This document shows positions 10,990 to 22,800 of a stretch of 36,039 bases of DNA, piece after piece. Location of the stretch: positions 77,089-113,127 of the forward strand of contig NAOQ01000112.1 in assembly GCA_002751075.1 (NCBI GenBank), in the 5' to 3' direction. The stretch is from Ichthyophonus hoferi (Eukaryota > Opisthokonta > Ichthyosporea > Ichthyophonida > Ichthyophonidae). The first letter of the stretch is position 1. The number at the start of each line of letters is the position of its first letter. Below the pieces are notes generated by a model. That model made no database searches. It was given only the letters and a program-made list of their open reading frames with translations, and was not told the origin of the DNA. The position numbers were made by a program, and so were the translations under genes.

Positions 10990-11230
10990 TGTTTTTCAAG
11001 TATGACTCCATTCGGGCATGGGGAAAAGAGGGACCTCCACATAAACAGCCACGGAGATAAGAGGAGTCGATTGAGGGCAAGAAGGAGCTGCTACCAGCCT
11101 CAACTTGCACATGGGTTTGAAGAGGACCTCGGTAACGAGCTGGTATGCATAGGAGGTAGGTCCGAAACAGATTGGACAGACGCTGGCTCATGCATTACCT
11201 AAACCTGTGATTTTGGACATTGCTTCGTAC
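10990..11230. other. GC-richer patch of unknown origin
   Basis: About half G+C by eye, in contrast to the AT-rich flanks, and open for roughly 65-75 codons on both strands. Neither translation was recognised. The base composition resembles former coding sequence. It lies about 400 bp from the virus-like element and could be part of it or a separate relic. Confidence 0.3.
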
Positions 11231-11640
11231 GACCCTAGTTGAAGCTAAGACTTGATAGGTTACATGGTGTTCAATTAAATTAAACTGTATTATATTATAT
11301 TACACCACATTATATTGTATTATATTAAATCATATTATAGATATGATTCCATGATCCGGCCCTGGTGATAACTGCAGGATTAAAAAATAAAAAAATAATC
11401 CAAAGTATTTTTCACTCTTTGAATATTTATTTCGATTATAGTAGAGCCAGAATTACTTCAAGAATCATCGAATCTCTGCCGCTCTGGATGCTCAATCTTG
11501 TCTAGTATAAAAATAATCGCAACATTTGAAAATATGGACAGCAATCTCCACAATACTACCTGTAGAGAATTTTACTATCAACAAAATTGGATTACATATG
11601 CTTACCATCAGGCCATTAATTATCGCATACATATCTCATC

Positions 11641-11765
11641 TGTCCAAAATACTCATGACTGTCCTGCTCACTACACTCTTACAGTTTATATTTTCATTTA
11701 TTGTACACTATATTCGCTTAATACTGTAGAGAAAAGACATAACATTTCTAGCTATGTTTAATTAG
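11641..11765 (+). repeat. Left inverted-repeat arm of the virus-like element
   Basis: The 23 bp at 11641-11663 recur exactly as the reverse complement of 12841-12863. Weaker similarity continues inwards, including TTTACAGTT-like, TTTATT and ATTTCTAG blocks, to about 11765. Similarity is not evident outside the core. Confidence 0.8.
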
Positions 11766-11864
11766 GAATTTTCGTTGACGATCTTACTGGTTTACAAGGT
11801 TTCATATAATCATCAAGGACACGTGAACTCATACACAGAACACGGTTCCTACACATAAACTGTT

Positions 11865-12230
11865 CTAAAGGCTCAAAGCATTTTCAGCAAGGACATAGAT
11901 AGCAACTTTGTACATTGCGTTGCCCAGTCCAACACAACCCAACCCAACTGTTTTTAGATCATAGCTTAGAAGTACACCAAGTCGCCCTTTGACAGAGAAC
12001 TTGTTCTTGATGTCGATATCGTCAACCCTGTATAATACCTTGGACCTAAAGGTTCTAAGTATTTCGACGGGTGCTTGTTGCTTGGTACACATTTCGTGGG
12101 TGTGGAGAAGGATGTTTCCAGGGAGCGCGCTTGTCGGAGTTAGGTTGTGATTGTAAGCCGCTGACTGGGATGCGGATCCCCATTTGTCAATGTTGCCAAC
12201 TAGTACATTGTTCTTTTCTATAGCCCCTCT
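11865..12230 (-). pseudogene. Possible capsid-like gene piece of the virus-like element
   Basis: The minus-strand translation reads like the end of a structural protein, with ILRTFRSKVLYRVDDIDIKN and MYKVAIYVLAENALSL. The alternating hydrophobic pattern suits the last strands of a jelly-roll capsid. The capsid reading rests on this pattern and on its position beside a viral-type helicase, not on a recognised motif. It appears incomplete. Confidence 0.3.
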
Positions 12231-12294
12231 TTAGTATTGATCATTTGCAAAACCTGTTAGCAAGACATAGTTCAATAGGGTCTCCAGTTCCTCG

Positions 12295-12587
12295 ACCGTG
12301 TTGATGCATCTACGATGATGCAAATGACTGGGACCTGAACCCGATCTACTTATTTCTGAAAGAGGTACAAAAATGGTCAGACGATACCATTGTGCATTTA
12401 GCAGAAACCCTAAAAAATGTTGCTAATCGCAAGTGGGGAAAAAAGAACACCGTCTGGGTATGGGGAGTCAGTAATGCAGGGAAGTCTCAGTTAATCAACT
12501 CTTTCTGTGAACATTTCTTCAAAGGGTTCATTGGCATCCCCGACAACTCGCCAAGATCAAACTTTAAATGAGGCGCTTGTCATAACA
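12295..12587 (+). pseudogene. SF3 helicase piece (Rep/NS1-like) of the virus-like element
   Basis: The translation contains VWVWGVSNAGKSQLINSF, a Walker A of the GxxNxGKS type seen in SF3 helicases of parvovirus NS1, CRESS-DNA Rep and papillomavirus E1. It is preceded by a helical segment with DANDWDLNPIYLFLKEVQKW. Only the region around Walker A is present; the later helicase motifs would lie beyond the assembly gap or are gone. It is treated as a broken fossil gene. Confidence 0.65.
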
Positions 12588-12589
12588 AA

Positions 12590-12614
12590 NNNNNNNNNNN
12601 NNNNNNNNNNNNNN
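12590..12614. other. Assembly gap (25 N)
   Basis: A run of 25 N falls inside the virus-like element, just after the helicase piece. The true size and content of the gap are unknown. Inverted repeats nearby may have caused the assembly break. Confidence 0.99.
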
Positions 12615-12744
12615 GTAACTTACAGAGGCTCTATTAACGAATCAATCTATCGGGTTGGAAAGATATTATGCAACTAATTAATCTTGAGCCTCTTAATTTT
12701 AAGTACTCAACGATTTAAAGGTACAATCACAATTAACGATCTTG

Positions 12745-12863
12745 TAACAAACTTAACTAGAAATATATGTTTTTCTATAGTGATAAGCAAATACAATATA
12801 TAGTAAATAAAAGAAGGAACTGTAAAAGTGCAGTGTGCGAGACAGTCATGAGTATTTTGGACA
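12745..12863 (-). repeat. Right inverted-repeat arm of the virus-like element
   Basis: Reverse-complement partner of the left arm. The 23 bp core at 12841-12863 is identical, and similarity continues inwards to about 12745. Sequence TATCT lies just outside the right arm and also close to the left arm, which could be a target-site duplication but is too short and offset to be convincing. Confidence 0.8.
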
Positions 12864-13847
12864 TATCTTTGGCAAGCATTATTTATGTCTACGTATATAT
12901 AATTTCTATAAATAAATGTTGCAAGCCTCATAAATAAATACCTCACAATATATATACATATCATACCTACTAAATCTTGTATATACTTATATTAAATGAA
13001 TTTTACCCATACAACGTTTTCCCTAGTAAACTAAGCACCATCTCATGTCTCCTAGATATATAACCACACATCAGTTGGCTTGTCGTATACTGATTTCTCA
13101 ATTAGTTCTAATACCTCTATGTCTAGTCAAGTCAATTTATTTCAAGTGTATAGCTTGATTAAAATGATAAGTATTCAACGACTTAGTAGCCTTCACTTCT
13201 ATTTCTTTATTGGTTTTGTTATGACCATTTACAGTAGCATAGAAACCCAGCCCAGTGTATAATAATTAATGTAATGTAATTATGAGTAAGTGTATAAACA
13301 TGTCATGTTCGTATCAATTGTAAATACATACAGTTCATGGTTATCATGAACAAATAATTTTTTTGATTGGAGCATGCTGATGTAATTAGACACACGTCAA
13401 GAGTAGATTTTTTTTTAGAACCCATCCATATGAACTCTTTCTTTAGATTGGCCATAGTTATCCGATCCTTAATATTATAGCATTATGCCGTCTGCATGTC
13501 AGTATTCAACTTATATATGATCAGCATATATTACAAATTCTCATTGCATTTTTTATTATACCAATATATGTCAATGGAAGTATATATTACAATAATAGAT
13601 AACCACTATATCATAAACGCATGATGCCAGTTTGGCCATCATATAACATATATTATAATTATATAAGATTAAAGATGGTGTGGATAATCCAGGAGGGATA
13701 GGTAGAACCCTAACGCGGGATATAATAATAGTAAAAACTAGCCAATAACAATTGGGCATGAAGTTGACATTCTACCAATAAGAAGCTGGTATATCCACAT
13801 ACAATCTTGAGCCAGTCTCACATAGCATAACCAGGTAGCCAATGTGA

Positions 13848-16800
13848 TTAGATCAACGCCAATCTATTCTCCTTGAAGAACACACCGTATTTGTCGGGAC
13901 AGCTGAAATATCTGCAATCATATCACAATGATTGGTCAGTAAATTTAACTAACAGACTATGAGAATAGCTTACTTACCAAATATTAATTGGTACGGGTGT
14001 GATCGAATGCAATCATGTGATTAATGTGATTAAGGCGATGATTGTGTAATAATCAGCATATAGCATTTGTGCCATTATCTCTAAATGACAACAGTTGATA
14101 GGCAGTTATGACAGGGATACGGATGAAAAAAAGAAAAAGAAATAGTGGAAGGATAAATACAGAGTAGGAGTGAATCTGGAAAATTAAAATTAAAAAAGAT
14201 ATATACGAAAAGAAAGAAAAGAGTAAGAAAAAAATGAGAAAAAATATAAAAAACAACAAGGCATAGATGGTCAAATAGGAATACACTTACGTTATATTGT
14301 CGACAGTCCCGTTATGTTTACCATCTAGAGGAAGCAGTATATGGTTAGGTTGTGGATTGCTTCTAAATACTAACATATGTAGATACACTACAAAGTCTGT
14401 CATTATATCATAGCAACATTAAAACATGCATGAATTTTCTCGTCATATTCGTTATTCACATTGGAATAAACCAAATATGAATATTTGTTGCATTAAAATA
14501 AAATTCAATATGATCATGTGTGGAAAGTTTTATCCAATAGATATACTAGGTTAAACTAATTATGAATATACGCCAATAGCTAAGGTCTGGTGCTAAAGGG
14601 GCTGTACATAAAAAAGGTGTAGTTGGAGGTTAATAACATGCGAAAGAAAGTCCTGGTATTGCCGTGAATGTGCTGCTAACCAACGTGCTTCTAACCAATG
14701 TGCTGCTGTATCATATCTCTAAACAAAATTAAATATTAGGAAAGGAAATAGTTATACATAAGCTAGGAATTGATTATATTTATCCGTCAGGTCAACTGGT
14801 GAAAGAAGAAAAGATATAATATGAGATTTATAGTGGACAGTAAAAAGAAGCCAATGGAAGAGTGTGTGATGTAATAGGTAAGACATAAAGGCATGTGTAT
14901 GTAATATTGATAGATATGCTAACCGAATGTAAGGTTATGTATGGAGGAATAGAAGAATTGGAGAATAAGAATAAGAATAAATAAATAAATAAAAATAAAC
15001 ATCAAAAGGTGTCAAGAAAGATACAGATATAAACTATAAAAATGGGGAATGTGTATATATAGGATATGAGAAATGGAGGAGATGTAGAAAGAGATAAAAA
15101 GAAAGAGAAAAACAAAAGATATGGTGGTAAGAAGTAAATTTTGAAATCCAGTAAGCTTACCTGGTGTGTCCAGGCGCAGTCCTATCCAGATGTCGGGAGC
15201 AAACTTCGTCTCTCCTTTGTACAATACCATCCCTTTGATCCCGGTCTTACCTTTTACTCTCACTACATCTCCTAGCTGAATTTCCTTAGAGTTCCCGAGT
15301 CTTGTGGCGGTGACTGGAGACCGTACCGCTGTCTTATTGCTGGGTTTAATGGGGGTAGAAAAGCTTTTCATTGATGTAGAGGCCTTTGGGGTCTTGGCGG
15401 TGATAGATGTTCGGCGAGTAGGGGTAGTGGTAACTTGTGCTGAGGTACGAGAAGACCCCACTGGGGCTCTCTTAGAGGTGGTACTTCCTAGTTTGACTGT
15501 ATGGGGGGTGGCCGGGATGGTCTTGGGCTTGGTTGGTCGTGACACCGGGGTAGCTGCTGAAGGTGACTGGTTCTTTATCTTAACCGGTGGAGGGGATTGC
15601 ATGTGTTCTGAGACAGGTTGGTTGTATTCCTGTATGTTTTGCTGCCACTCTGTGATCTGATTAGCCTGTGGTTGGTCGTTGCCACCAGAGGCGGCCATGC
15701 GACAGTATTGGCTATATAAGGCCATGTAGCAATCGACCATAAACGTCACCTCCCGTGCGTAGTGTTGTGTCTTCTCCCTCCACTCCTCATTCACAATGGG
15801 CCTCACTGGTGCTATCGGAGTCACCGATTGGTGGATAATATGCATTTCGTCCAATAAGTTGTCGATACGCTGCTCCAGAGGATCCAGGGAGGGTTCGATT
15901 GTCACGTGACCTTGAGATATAGCTGATTGGTTTGTTAACTGGGCATTCTTAAGGTCAGTGATTTGATTGGTCAAGCTCTGTATTTTCTCTTCATACTCTT
16001 GTCGTTGCAGTTGCATCGTCGGCCCATCCTGTAGATGATAGATGACGTCAGCGCCTCTTTCGGTATGTGGTAACCATGGAGACACCGTGCCCCATTCCCC
16101 CCATGAGGTAACTCACCTGTCACATCTTGTATTTGATAATAGAATGGAATGAAAATCCTAGACCTTGCAAAGAAAAATAAGCAAACATAAAAATATCAGT
16201 TATACGAATAAACCTGTAAGCAATCATGCATGTATAAAAACAACGTCAAACTAAAAGCGAGTATAGAATCTCAGTCATGACACCTTTCATATCCACCTAC
16301 CTCTGTACGTACCTCCTTATGGTGGTCCTCGATTGTCATCTGAAGGGAAAAGATTCGACAGGAAGCATTCTGTAGTTCGCCCTGCACTGTCTGCAACTTC
16401 TGCTCTAAGCCCGCTATTTTCTCATTGGCCATCTGCAGCTGCATCACCGCTTCAATGACGCCAGATTTACCCTGTTCAGATTCCATTACCATGGCCTGTA
16501 GGGTGCCCTTCTCTCCTTCTAGAACTCGTACCTTCTCATTGGCCACATTTAGCTCCGTATCCGCTGTTTGCAGCATCTGATTAACTTCCTGTAGTTTTTC
16601 ATCGGCTTCCTGTAGTTGCTCATTGGCGGTATTGAGTTGTTCCAATCCCTCAGGCTCTAGCTCGCTACTCTCCTTTATCTCTTTCTCCACCTGGTGGGTC
16701 TGTTCCTCCCTCTCCCTCTCCTTCCTATACAGGTCTATCTGTAAAGAATCAATCTCTGTCTGCATACTCTGCACTTCCTCGCTATGGGCCTGACGGAGGC

Positions 16801-19800
16801 CCTTCAGGGCAGCTCTAAGCTCTGCCACCTCCCTCAAGCAACCATCTCTGTCATTCTTCAGGTGTTCACACTCACTGATCAAGGCAGTGATGTCCTGTGA
16901 CCCTGCTGGACTTGTACCTTGGACCTCCTCCACCTGTGATAGAGACTGCATATGGGTGGTGGCCTCCTTGGCCTGCATCAAGGCCTGTTCCAGTTCTGTC
17001 AGTCTACTCTGGAGGTGTTGTATATCCTGGGCATATTGATCTCTTTCCAGGCGCACCTCCTTTAGTGCATCCCTAACACTTCTTACCTCGTTTTGTAATG
17101 TTGAGTTTTCTTCTTCAAGGTCCTTTATCTCTTTGTCGTATTGCTCCATAGAATGGAGTGCATCCACTTGACTGTCCATCGACCTGCACTGCATTTCAAG
17201 CATCTCAATATTGGCCTTCAGGGTTTTGACTTCCTCCTCTTGTGTTGCCATGAGACCTACCTCCTGTTGTTGTAGTTCAATAATGGCGGATTTCAATTGG
17301 TTGATCATGTCACTATCAGCCTCATTCTGAGTCTTCCTAGCAACCAGTTCCCCTTGTATCTCCTGGTGAGTGTCATGCATGTTGGTGCTATCTAGGGTAA
17401 GATCAGAGACCTGCATTGTCAAATCAGCCACATCCTTCTTCATTATCTCTAGGTTATTAGCGGCTATTGTGAGCTGGGTCTCCAGCTCAGTCTTCCCTTT
17501 CTCTAGATTATCAATGGTAGCCTTATACTCTTTCTCGGCAATGTCATAACGTTCTATGCGACCGCTCAAGGTATCTATAGTCTCCTGTGATTGACTCCAT
17601 TTATCTTGTAGGCTCGCCACCTCACGCTCCAGGGCAATCACCTGATCTTCGGTTTGGTTGCTCTGATTGGGCCGCATGGCATCATTAATTAGCGATGTAG
17701 CCTGTGAGAGGCAGTAAATTTTATCCTGATTCTCTTCCTTCTGCAACTATACTCTATATTTTTATAGGTCCGTATAGCAAGATACTATATATATATATAT
17801 ATACTAATATTGATATTGATAAGTGGCAACTAAACATTGCACGAAAGATAAAATCCATGTCTAGCCTATCCTTTCATACCACCCTTTGCAAGCAGGATAT
17901 ACATAATACGAGTCATGTCATTACAGATATATACACCAGCACCATCCACAGGGAAACAGGCATCCACCTATTATATACCTACCGTACACATCTCGGAGTA
18001 ATAAAAAATAAATTAAGAAAACAATGGTATATTGTTGAGCATTTGATGGTAAGGCGGGCAACAGCTTCTTAATCTAGAAAAGCATCAATAGAAGTATTCA
18101 TAAAGCCATACGGTGTAAAAGACAAAGAGAATAGACCTTTCTGTGTATAAGTAGCTATATAAAAAGTGATATAAAACTATGAAGTGTCGAGTGTACATAT
18201 CTATGTCTTTACACGTTTTTCATATTAAATAAAAAAATGTCTGTTATTTCATATAACACCAAAAGAAACCCAGTAAACTGTAGTTACCATATGCCCTGAT
18301 TAATGAACAGATTATATATATGAACAAAATACATAAGGGAGAAAACGAGCACAGGCTTACAAGGAGCCTATCACATATCTCTATTACCTCCATTAGATCG
18401 GCAGTCTCAGCTGCACTCGCCTTCAATTGCTGGACCTCATTATCCTTCTGCTCGATTGCCATAGTGAGGTTAGCATTCTGATCCATCAACTTAGAAATTT
18501 CGGTGTTTTTATGGGACAGTTCGGCAATCATTTCTGTGTTGTTATTGGTCAGTGTGTCTAACTGCTCCCGTAGTGTACTGGCATCTTGCTGCAATGTCTC
18601 CATTTCCAGCATTTGCTCGGTCAAATCTTCAATCTCGGTGTTCTTATTGGACAGCTCGGCAGCCATATCGGTGTTCTGATTGGTCAACATAAATACTTGT
18701 TCCCTTAGTATATTGGCCTCGCCATTAGCCTCATCCAATGCCTCCTTCATATTAATTGCCTCTCTTTTAAGCAGTTCTGATTGGGCCTGAAATTATGAAA
18801 ATGAGTGAGTTGTGAGTTAGTGTCGACTCACATGCCATAGGTAAGCTAGGTAATAAAGGGTGATAAGAGAGAGTATTATTGAAACACTGCTAGTCACTTC
18901 AGGGGTGCTCACACGGCAAGCATAACTCTATACTCTACTATACTATATTATACTATATTACCCAATATTACCCGATTAACATTGTTTCTTGCATCACCGG
19001 CCTTTTATCTATAAAAAAAAAGAAAATTCAGATTAAACGACCAGACTAATTCATAGGCCAATGAGAACCGTGTTATGAAAAAAAAAAAATAGATGCTGCG
19101 AGAGTAACAAGAAAGAGGAAGGAATAGGATCAAAAGGGGATCAAAATGAACCTGATAGCTAGATATGTGTAAACACTAGTAATTTTATTATGTTGGTGTA
19201 GCTATATATGTATGATGTGATAGAGTGATACATAGTGTAGAATAGTTGGGCAAAAACAGTATTAGCAACCACAACTTATGTCTAGCACAAATACAAACGA
19301 CAACCACCACTACCTCACTCTCTTGGCTCTGGGGGGATTTAGAGGAGGCTTTCAATTCGAGATTCTCATTTGTAACAGTCTCCATTTGCTCTTGTAGGCC
19401 CGTGATGTCATCTAACGCATCATTGAGCTCATCTTGCAGTTTTGATTCGTTAATTGCCAGTTCTTTCGAGTGCTTGGTCAGCTCGCGCACTAGAGGTGAT
19501 ATTTTAATTGGATGTTGAATTTTATAACAGACGTTTTTACTATTATGACCCAATAACAATGCGTCCTATCGGCTTCTATAACTTAAGCTGGCTCAGTCCT
19601 GAATTATACAAAAATTTCACTGGCAATTTTTATACCTGCTTTCATAATGAACTACTACCCAATATATAATAGGTTGGGTAGGTACATCCAATGAGATACC
19701 AAGATGGGAACTAATTAACAATAATGATTCGGCAAGTATAGCATGCATGAGCAGGGCCTTATAAACACCAATCTCATCCAATTCCTTGTATGTATTAAAT

Positions 19801-22800
19801 TCACAATGTGGTGTATGATATACTAATAATCATTTTATGTTTATAGGCTCTACGATTACTTAAGCACTGTAAGTAAACATTTAGCAATTGCTATCTAAGA
19901 AATATAAATGGTTGGCTCATTAACAACCACCTCTCTCTGACACCTGAAGCTGCTCACACATCTAGACAGAAAGGTATGTATAAATACAAGATATAAAAAG
20001 CAATAAAGTAATGGGTAAATCTAACCTATAAAAATACCTATCCGTTTAATGCGTATAGACTTGCTAAATATGCATGATTAAACAATATATATGTGTGTAC
20101 ATACATTGGTTTTCTAGGGCGGCTAGTTCCTCATTCCGTTCTGACAGAGTAATATCTTTAGCCGTCAGTAGGTTATTTAGGTTGGCTATTTTGACCTGGT
20201 CGCGGTGTGGTGAAGCGATGGAAAGAGGGTGAGAGCGGGTGTGAGTTGATGTGGTAAGGAAAAGGCAAAGGGAGAGGGATGATAGGTTAAGGGTCACGCC
20301 ATCCAGTCATACTCAATGCCCTATTAGAAGGAATAAATGTGTGCACAAACATACCCACTGACATACACACTATTATACCGTCATATATACTAACATAATA
20401 ACAGGCATACTATTACACAAACATATATACTATTACACAAACATACATACCACTCCACAAACATATGTACCATTTTACAAACATACATACTATCATACAT
20501 ACTATTATACCATCATAGACACCAACGTAGTACCATGGTGACATATAGATACATACAAACAAACTATTCTACTATCACATGCATACACACGTACACACCT
20601 GTAAACTTTCACAGCCATCTTTCAGTTTCTTGTTTGCCTTTTCATGGACAGTTATAAGCATCTCATAGTTCTCCATTGTTTTGTCAACTGACACTTTTTT
20701 GCTGGCAGTTTCTTGGTTCATGACATCTATCTTACTGTAGGCCTCTTTCAACTGGTTCTGTGTGACAGTTAATTGTCTCTCTAGCTCATTGAGATCTCCT
20801 TGGTTGGTTGCCTGTGCGAGCGGGAAAGAAAGGTTATTATTCATCTAAATGTATATGCAATGAGGGCGCCGTAAGGATGGGTGGGCGTGTAATCGCAAGG
20901 ATAGATGCATACAGAGGTTTGGCTATGTGGAGGTATATGTATGAAGGTATAAGAGTATGTTAATATATACGATAACATATATGACAGTATGACAGTATGT
21001 ACAATACTATGCATGATAGTAGGATAGTATGTACAATAACATATATAGCAGTATGGCAGTAGGTACGTCTAGTATAATAGTATATACAATAATATATATG
21101 ACAGTACGATAGTAGGTATGTCAATGCCTCACCTTAGCCATCAAGTCATTTAGCTTACTTGAAATTTCAGCCCTGTCTTGCGTCACTACCTTCAACTGAT
21201 CTTCCAATCGATGCATGGCGTCGGCCCTATAACAATCACAAAATGGAAAATATATGATAGATATTAATACTTAGCAGATATGCCAAAGAATAAACATCTA
21301 GACGTATGTGCTTTGGGGTATATAGTATATACAGTATATATGCATGTAAATAAGTATGCCTATACACTCCTTGACACTCATGGGCTGGGGCATACAGTTA
21401 AGCATATATATGCGTCTGAAATACCATAGATGAGAGGAATGAAGTATACCATGACTGATGTGTTGTGGCCAATTAACAAGCATATATGCCCAAATACAGA
21501 AGTTGGTAGATTTATAAACACACGCATACTTATTAAATGTATGTATATATATACATATAGGGTTAAGTATCAATGCCTCTATACACGCACACACCTATAT
21601 CTATCTATGGTGTGCACTGTAAGCACAAAACCAAAGACAAAAAGACCCACAACCACATACGACCCCAAGGGCAGAAATAACCCAATGGGGTACTGTATGG
21701 CCAGTGACGTTTGAGATAATTTCAAGCCAAGAAGATGAAATTCATGATTACTCAGGTGAAGCTAATAAACTCCATTCTATTTTTTAAGCATTTCTGGGCC
21801 CACCTCCCCAAACCCCTCTTCCTGCGGTACTTACTTGGCCTTCATTGTACTTTCTAACTGCTTCAGTCGTTCGTTTTCGCTCATCGCAGCATCTAGTCGT
21901 CTAGCCAATACTTCCTTCTCGCTGTTAATCACTTTGGCTACATCATTGGTTACGTCAACATTACTCTCACGCCTATTTAGCTTTTCCTGAAGCCGGTGGT
22001 TGGCAGCCGCACTGTCAGTGATCTTAACCAATAGATTCACATTCTCTCCCTCCAGGCGATTAACCCTCCTTACGGCCTCAAGTCGCTGATTCTCCAAGCC
22101 TTCCAATTTATTATTGGCTTCATCTAGCTGCCTTCGTGCCCCTTCCTGCTCCTCTAGGCTAGATTTAATTGCAGCAGTCTCGGATTTCAGCTGGTCATTT
22201 TCAGTGCTCAATTGTGCGTTGAGATGTTGCAGTTGGCTGTTGGCTTTCTGTGTCATGTCAAGTTCTTGGCGGAGCCCTGCCATTTTCTATGAAAGGAGAG
22301 AAGGGGGGCATTGTGCAAATAAGAAACATGGAAAAAATATACAGGCAAGTTGAAAGAGTAGATACGATAGGGTAGATGTTATAAGGTAGATAATATAAGG
22401 TACACAATATAGGGTAGAGATGAGATTACATATAATAGTGGTGTCTACAATACAAAAGAGCTCCAGAGTGTAAAAATAGAAAGAATGGTATGCAAGTCAA
22501 GAGAAATACGACACTATTAACCGAGACAGAACATTATGAATGTCAACCAGAAGACAATGAAGGAAGACATCAATGATAGATATTCTCTGTAGGAATCATC
22601 ACCTGGGCTTCAACAGCTTCAACCGTCAACTTATGTTTTGCGTCCTCCATCTCTTTAACCAAGGTAGCCAATTCTCCATTCTTTGCAGCAAGAGCCAGGG
22701 AGTTCTTATCATGGATGGGATAAGCACCCTCCCGCTGGTACTCTAAAGTGCAGTGTGCATCTTGCAGTGAGTCTCTTTTTGACTGATCCACAAAGGTTGA

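Larger units (their letters stand above)
11641..12863. mobile_element. Fossil of a small DNA-virus-like element (parvovirus- or CRESS-like)
   Basis: An SF3 helicase piece on the plus strand (about 12295-12587) and a possible capsid piece on the minus strand (about 11865-12230) lie back to back between inverted repeats (11641-11765 and 12745-12863). The layout of divergent replication and capsid genes with inverted ends resembles an ambisense linear ssDNA virus genome. The copy is short, has more than one break and includes an assembly gap, so it looks inactive. The two repeat arms have drifted to roughly 70 percent identity outside a 23 bp core, suggesting an old insertion. The exact family cannot be fixed from this fragment. 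Confidence 0.6.
10348..13847. other. Intergenic region carrying a virus-like fossil
   Basis: This lies between the 5' end of the MaoC gene and the 3' end of the CAP-Gly gene, both on the minus strand. It contains a GC-richer patch at about 10990-11230, low-complexity TATTA sequence at 11275-11340, the virus-like element at about 11641-12863 and an assembly gap. The rest (10348-10980 and 12870-13847) shows no gene that I can support. Confidence 0.6.

Noticed and set aside
11498-12964. Two similar small frames, 11498-11761 plus and 12707-12964 minus, both reading QNTHDC.
   Set aside because: Their likeness is explained by the inverted repeats of the virus-like element, not by a duplicated gene.
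15304-15660. A 118-codon plus-strand frame.
   Set aside because: It is antisense to the basic linker of the CAP-Gly gene exon 11, whose frame and splice phases are well supported.
16117-16157. A possible 41 nt extra exon with a good CAG|GTGAGT donor in intron 10.
   Set aside because: Its length would break the phase into exon 11, and the model without it gives a continuous protein. It could still be a non-coding leader exon of an internal transcript.
17704-18072. A 122-codon plus-strand frame.
   Set aside because: It lies in an intron of the CAP-Gly gene, starts in low-complexity sequence and resembles no family.
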